Of a stretch of 7,415 nt of DNA, positions 4,957-7,415 are shown one piece after another. Numbering within the stretch: the first letter of the stretch is position 1; every line of letters begins with the position of its first letter. The notes below the pieces were generated by a model. The model ran no database searches and was not told where the DNA came from. It worked only from the letters and a program-made list of their open reading frames with translations. Both the position numbers and the translations under genes were made by a program. The DNA is from Stenotrophomonas sp. (GTDB lineage: Bacteria > Pseudomonadota > Gammaproteobacteria > Xanthomonadales > Xanthomonadaceae), in contig DMZT01000467.1 of NCBI GenBank assembly GCA_003484865.1, forward strand, positions 1 through 7,415, written 5' to 3'.

Positions 4957-7299
4957 TCAGCGGGACATCGAGTACGGCTGCTCGGCGCCCTGCCCCGGCC
5001 AGGCCATGTTCGGCTCGGCCTGGAGCGTGAAGCGCAGCTCGCCGCCGGCCAGGATCTCGTCGTGGCGCAGGAAGGTGCGCTGCAGCGGGTGGCCATTGAG
5101 GGTCACCGAGCCGACGTAGTCATGGCCCTTGCCCAGCCCGTCGGTGACGATGGTGAAGGTCTTGCCGTTGGGCAGGTGCAGTGCCGCCTTGGGCAGGAAC
5201 GGACGACCGATGATGTATTCGCCGCTGCCCGGGGCCACCGGGTAGAAGCCCAGTGCGGTGAACACGTACCAGGCCGACATCTGGCCCAGGTCGTCATTGC
5301 CGGCCAGGCCATCGGGACGGTCGGCGTACTGGGTGTCCATGATCTGCTTCAGGCGCGCCTGGGTGCGCCACGGCTGCCCGGCATGGGCATACAGATAGGC
5401 CACGTGGTGGCTGGGCTCGTTGCCGTGCGCGTACCAGCCGATCAGGCCGGTGATGTCTTCCATATGCTCGAAGATCGAGGGGTCGACCTTGGCCTCGAAC
5501 ACCTGGTCCAGACGGGCCAGCAGCGCGTCGCTGCCCCCGTGCGCGGCGGCCAGGCCGGCCACGTCGTGCGGCACATACCAGGAGTACTGCCAGGCGTTGC
5601 CTTCGGTGTAATCCGTGCCGTAGCCGCTGGCGCTCGGGTCGAACGGCGTGCGGAAGCTGCCATCGCGCTTGCGCGCCCGCATGAAGCCAGTGTCCTTGTC
5701 ATAGGCATTGCGCCAGTTCGTGGCGCGCTTCTCGAACTCCCCGGCAACCTTCGTGTTGCCCATGGCCTTGGCCATGCGCGCGATGGTCCAGTCGTCGAAC
5801 GCATATTCCAGTGTCTTGCTGGCCGCCTCGCCTTCTTCATCGATCGGCACCCAGCCCAGCTCGCGGTACTGCGCGATGCCATCGTACGGGCCGTAATTGG
5901 CGGTGGCCACCATCGCCGCCAACGCCTTGTTCTCATCGAACCCGCGGATGCCCTTGAGGTAGGCATCGGCGATCACCGGCACGGCGTGGTAGCCGATCAT
6001 GCACCAGGTCTCCTGGCCGTGGAACGCCCATACCGGCAGCATCCCGTAGGCGCTGTTGTGCTGGTGCGCGAGCAGCGAATTGATGAAATCGCTGTTGCGT
6101 TTTTCCGGCTGCACCAGGGTCAGCAGTGGATGCAGGGCGCGGTAGGTGTCCCACAGCGAGAACGTCGAGTAGTTGGTATAGCCCTCGGCGCGGTGCACGG
6201 CATTGTCCGAGCCGCGGTACTGGCCATCGCTGTCCATGAACACGGTCGGCCCGAGCAGGCTGTGGTACAGCGCGGTGTAGGCGCTGCGGCGGTCGTGCTC
6301 GGGGCCGTCGATATCCAGTACCGACAGTGCCTGCGTCCACTGCGCTTTCGCCTCGGCGCGGACACGGTCGAAATCGAAGCCGGGCACTTCGCTTTCCAGG
6401 TTGGCGATCGCACCGGCCTCGCTGACCGAGGAAATCGCCACCGTCACCACCAGCGGTGTATCCAGCTTGCCGAAATCGAAGGTGCCGACCAGCTGGCGCC
6501 CTTCAATCTGCGCACGCTGGGCCGGGCTCTGGTGACCCGGCGGCGGGAAGCCCTTGTAGGCGATGTCGGTCTCGGTGTTGTGGAATGCGTGACCGGTCAG
6601 CGGCCGCGAGAAGCGCATCGCGAAATACAGCTGCCGGCCCGGTGCCCAGCCGCGGGTCTCACGGAAGCCGGTGATGGTGCCGTCCTCGCGGGCGCGCAGG
6701 CGTGACCACATGATCTTGCCCGGGTAGTCGTAGAGGCTGGTGCGCAGGTCCAGCAGCACGCGTGCGGGCTGGTTGGCCGGATAGGTATAGCGATGCACGC
6801 CGACGCGGGTGCTGGTGGTCAGCTCGGCGCGCACCTTCGGATCATCCAGGGTGACGGCGTAGTAGCCTGGTTCGGCGCGCTCGTCGTCGTGGCGGAAGCG
6901 CGAGGTATAGCCGCTGCCGGGTTTGTCGGGGTCGCCCCGCTCCAGGCTGGCATCGGTGCGCACCGGCATCAGCAGCACATCGCCCAGATCGGAATGGCCG
7001 CTGCCGGAGAAGTGCGTGTGCGAGAAGCCGACGATGCTGCTGTCGTCATGCCGGTAGCCCGCCGCCCAGCCATACGCCTTCTCGCGCGGCTGGATACGGG
7101 TGTCCGGACTGAGCTGCACCATGCCGAACGGAACGGTCGCGCCGGGATAGGTGTGCCCCTCCCCGGCCGTGCCGATGAACGGATCGACCGCCGCATAGGC
7201 GCGTTCGCCGACCTTGGCCGGTGCCGCTGTGGCAGTGCTGGCCACCAACATCGCCCCTACCGCGAGCCCCAACCACCGCACCGTCCCCGTTTTTGTCAT
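4957..7299 (-). CDS. Secreted GH92 alpha-mannosidase
   Basis: A complete 780-residue glycoside hydrolase of family 92, whose members are calcium-dependent exo-alpha-mannosidases that trim mannose from N-glycans or related glycans. A signal peptide is clear: basic start, hydrophobic stretch (about 9-20) and a likely cut after ATA at residue 25. The N-terminal beta-sandwich (about 35-310) begins with VDPFIGTAGEGHTYPGATVPFGM (38-60) and includes GFSHTHFSGSG (91-101). The (alpha/alpha)6 catalytic domain has SLWDTYRALHPL (381-392; D384), YTEGNAWQYSW (564-574; E566, by family comparison the general acid), HGNEPSHH (625-632) and GNDDLGQMSAWYVF (667-680; D669, D670, base/calcium region). It ends with a short beta-rich part (about 690-765). 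Linkage preference (alpha-1,2, -1,3 or others) cannot be fixed by eye. It probably acts in the periplasm or outside the cell. No other glycan-degrading gene is visible in the window. No Shine-Dalgarno sequence is evident before the ATG. Confidence 0.95.
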   Translation of the reverse strand: MTKTGTVRWLGLAVGAMLVASTATAAPAKVGERAYAAVDPFIGTAGEGHTYPGATVPFGMVQLSPDTRIQPREKAYGWAAGYRHDDSSIVGFSHTHFSGSGHSDLGDVLLMPVRTDASLERGDPDKPGSGYTSRFRHDDERAEPGYYAVTLDDPKVRAELTTSTRVGVHRYTYPANQPARVLLDLRTSLYDYPGKIMWSRLRAREDGTITGFRETRGWAPGRQLYFAMRFSRPLTGHAFHNTETDIAYKGFPPPGHQSPAQRAQIEGRQLVGTFDFGKLDTPLVVTVAISSVSEAGAIANLESEVPGFDFDRVRAEAKAQWTQALSVLDIDGPEHDRRSAYTALYHSLLGPTVFMDSDGQYRGSDNAVHRAEGYTNYSTFSLWDTYRALHPLLTLVQPEKRNSDFINSLLAHQHNSAYGMLPVWAFHGQETWCMIGYHAVPVIADAYLKGIRGFDENKALAAMVATANYGPYDGIAQYRELGWVPIDEEGEAASKTLEYAFDDWTIARMAKAMGNTKVAGEFEKRATNWRNAYDKDTGFMRARKRDGSFRTPFDPSASGYGTDYTEGNAWQYSWYVPHDVAGLAAAHGGSDALLARLDQVFEAKVDPSIFEHMEDITGLIGWYAHGNEPSHHVAYLYAHAGQPWRTQARLKQIMDTQYADRPDGLAGNDDLGQMSAWYVFTALGFYPVAPGSGEYIIGRPFLPKAALHLPNGKTFTIVTDGLGKGHDYVGSVTLNGHPLQRTFLRHDEILAGGELRFTLQAEPNMAWPGQGAEQPYSMSR

Positions 7300-7312
7300 G
7301 GCGTTGAATTTA

Positions 7313-7335
7313 GATCGATTCAGGTGAGGTCGATC
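7313..7335. promoter_or_regulatory. Inverted repeat at the GH92 promoter, candidate repressor operator
   Basis: GATCGA (7313-7318) and TCGATC (7330-7335) form a 6-bp inverted repeat with an 11-base spacer. It overlaps the -10 box and the expected transcription start, so a bound regulator would most likely repress. The regulator is not in the window. Confidence 0.35.
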
Positions 7336-7361
7336 CTAGCACTGGCCGATCGGGCTGACAT
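7333..7361 (-). promoter_or_regulatory. Predicted sigma-70 promoter of the GH92 gene
   Basis: On the - strand, ATGTCA (complement of 7356-7361) matches the -35 consensus at four of six positions. TAGGAT (complement of 7333-7338) is a fair -10, and the spacer is exactly 17 bases. Transcription would start near 7326, giving a leader of about 27 bases. Confidence 0.5.
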
Positions 7362-7410
7362 GTTGCGGTGCGGGGGTTGCCGGCGCCGGGCCGATCGCCC
7401 GGGGCCAGTG
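7340..7410. repeat. Nested short repeats upstream of the GH92 gene
   Basis: CACTGGCC (7340-7347) is inverted as GGCCAGTG (7403-7410). GGCCGATCG is repeated directly at 7344-7352 and 7389-7397. CCGGGC (7386-7391) and GCCCGG (7397-7402) form a small hairpin. These may be regulatory sites, the end of an unseen neighbouring gene's terminator, or chance in GC-rich DNA. No coding region could be supported in 7300-7415. Confidence 0.3.
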
Positions 7411-7415
7411 GTGCG

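Noticed and set aside
5062..6705. A 547-codon open frame on the + strand, antisense to the GH92 gene
   Set aside because: It is fully inside a gene with clear family motifs and a signal peptide. The translation has no recognisable domain and has the Ala/Arg/Gly/Val/His-heavy look of an antisense frame in high-GC DNA.

Overview
The window is high-GC, densely coded bacterial chromosome. The gene content and protein style suggest a gammaproteobacterium of the Xanthomonadaceae/Lysobacteraceae (Stenotrophomonas, Xanthomonas or a relative). This is inferred from the proteins and codon use, not from a marker gene. There are eight protein genes: seven complete and one cut by the left edge. I see no rRNA, tRNA, CRISPR array, insertion sequence or phage gene. 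No gene-free stretch exceeds about 120 bases.

Left part (1-2263, all + strand): the end of an M23 zinc endopeptidase for cell-wall remodelling, a YciF-type ferritin-like protein (DUF892), and a catalase-related haem-peroxidase-like protein. The last two look like stress or oxidant-defence genes. A hairpin lies between them, so they need not be one transcript. The catalase-like protein has methionine where the family normally carries the tyrosine that ligates haem iron.

Middle part (2279-3891): a divergent regulator/exporter pair. argP (- strand) encodes a LysR-type regulator of E. coli ArgP length (297 aa). argO (+ strand) encodes a LysE/ArgO-family basic amino-acid exporter. The roughly 90-100 bp gap between them carries two copies of GCTTATC. 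The expected logic is that ArgP senses arginine/lysine and switches on export.

Right-middle part (3895-4941): a compact toxin-antitoxin module on the - strand. A Phd/YefM-like antitoxin gene is followed three bases later by a small zeta-toxin-like P-loop kinase gene. In front of the antitoxin is a -10 box and a strong 17-bp-arm inverted repeat built from two TTCTGGCCA-type half-elements, a likely autoregulatory operator. The toxin gene and argO converge, and one hairpin covers both stop codons.

Right part (4957-7415): a complete 780-residue secreted GH92 alpha-mannosidase on the - strand, with signal peptide and recognisable active-site motifs. A plausible sigma-70 promoter lies upstream, with a GATCGA/TCGATC inverted repeat over the -10 and start region. 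The strongest leads are the Phd-zeta pairing with its operator, and the catalase-like protein lacking its haem-ligand tyrosine.
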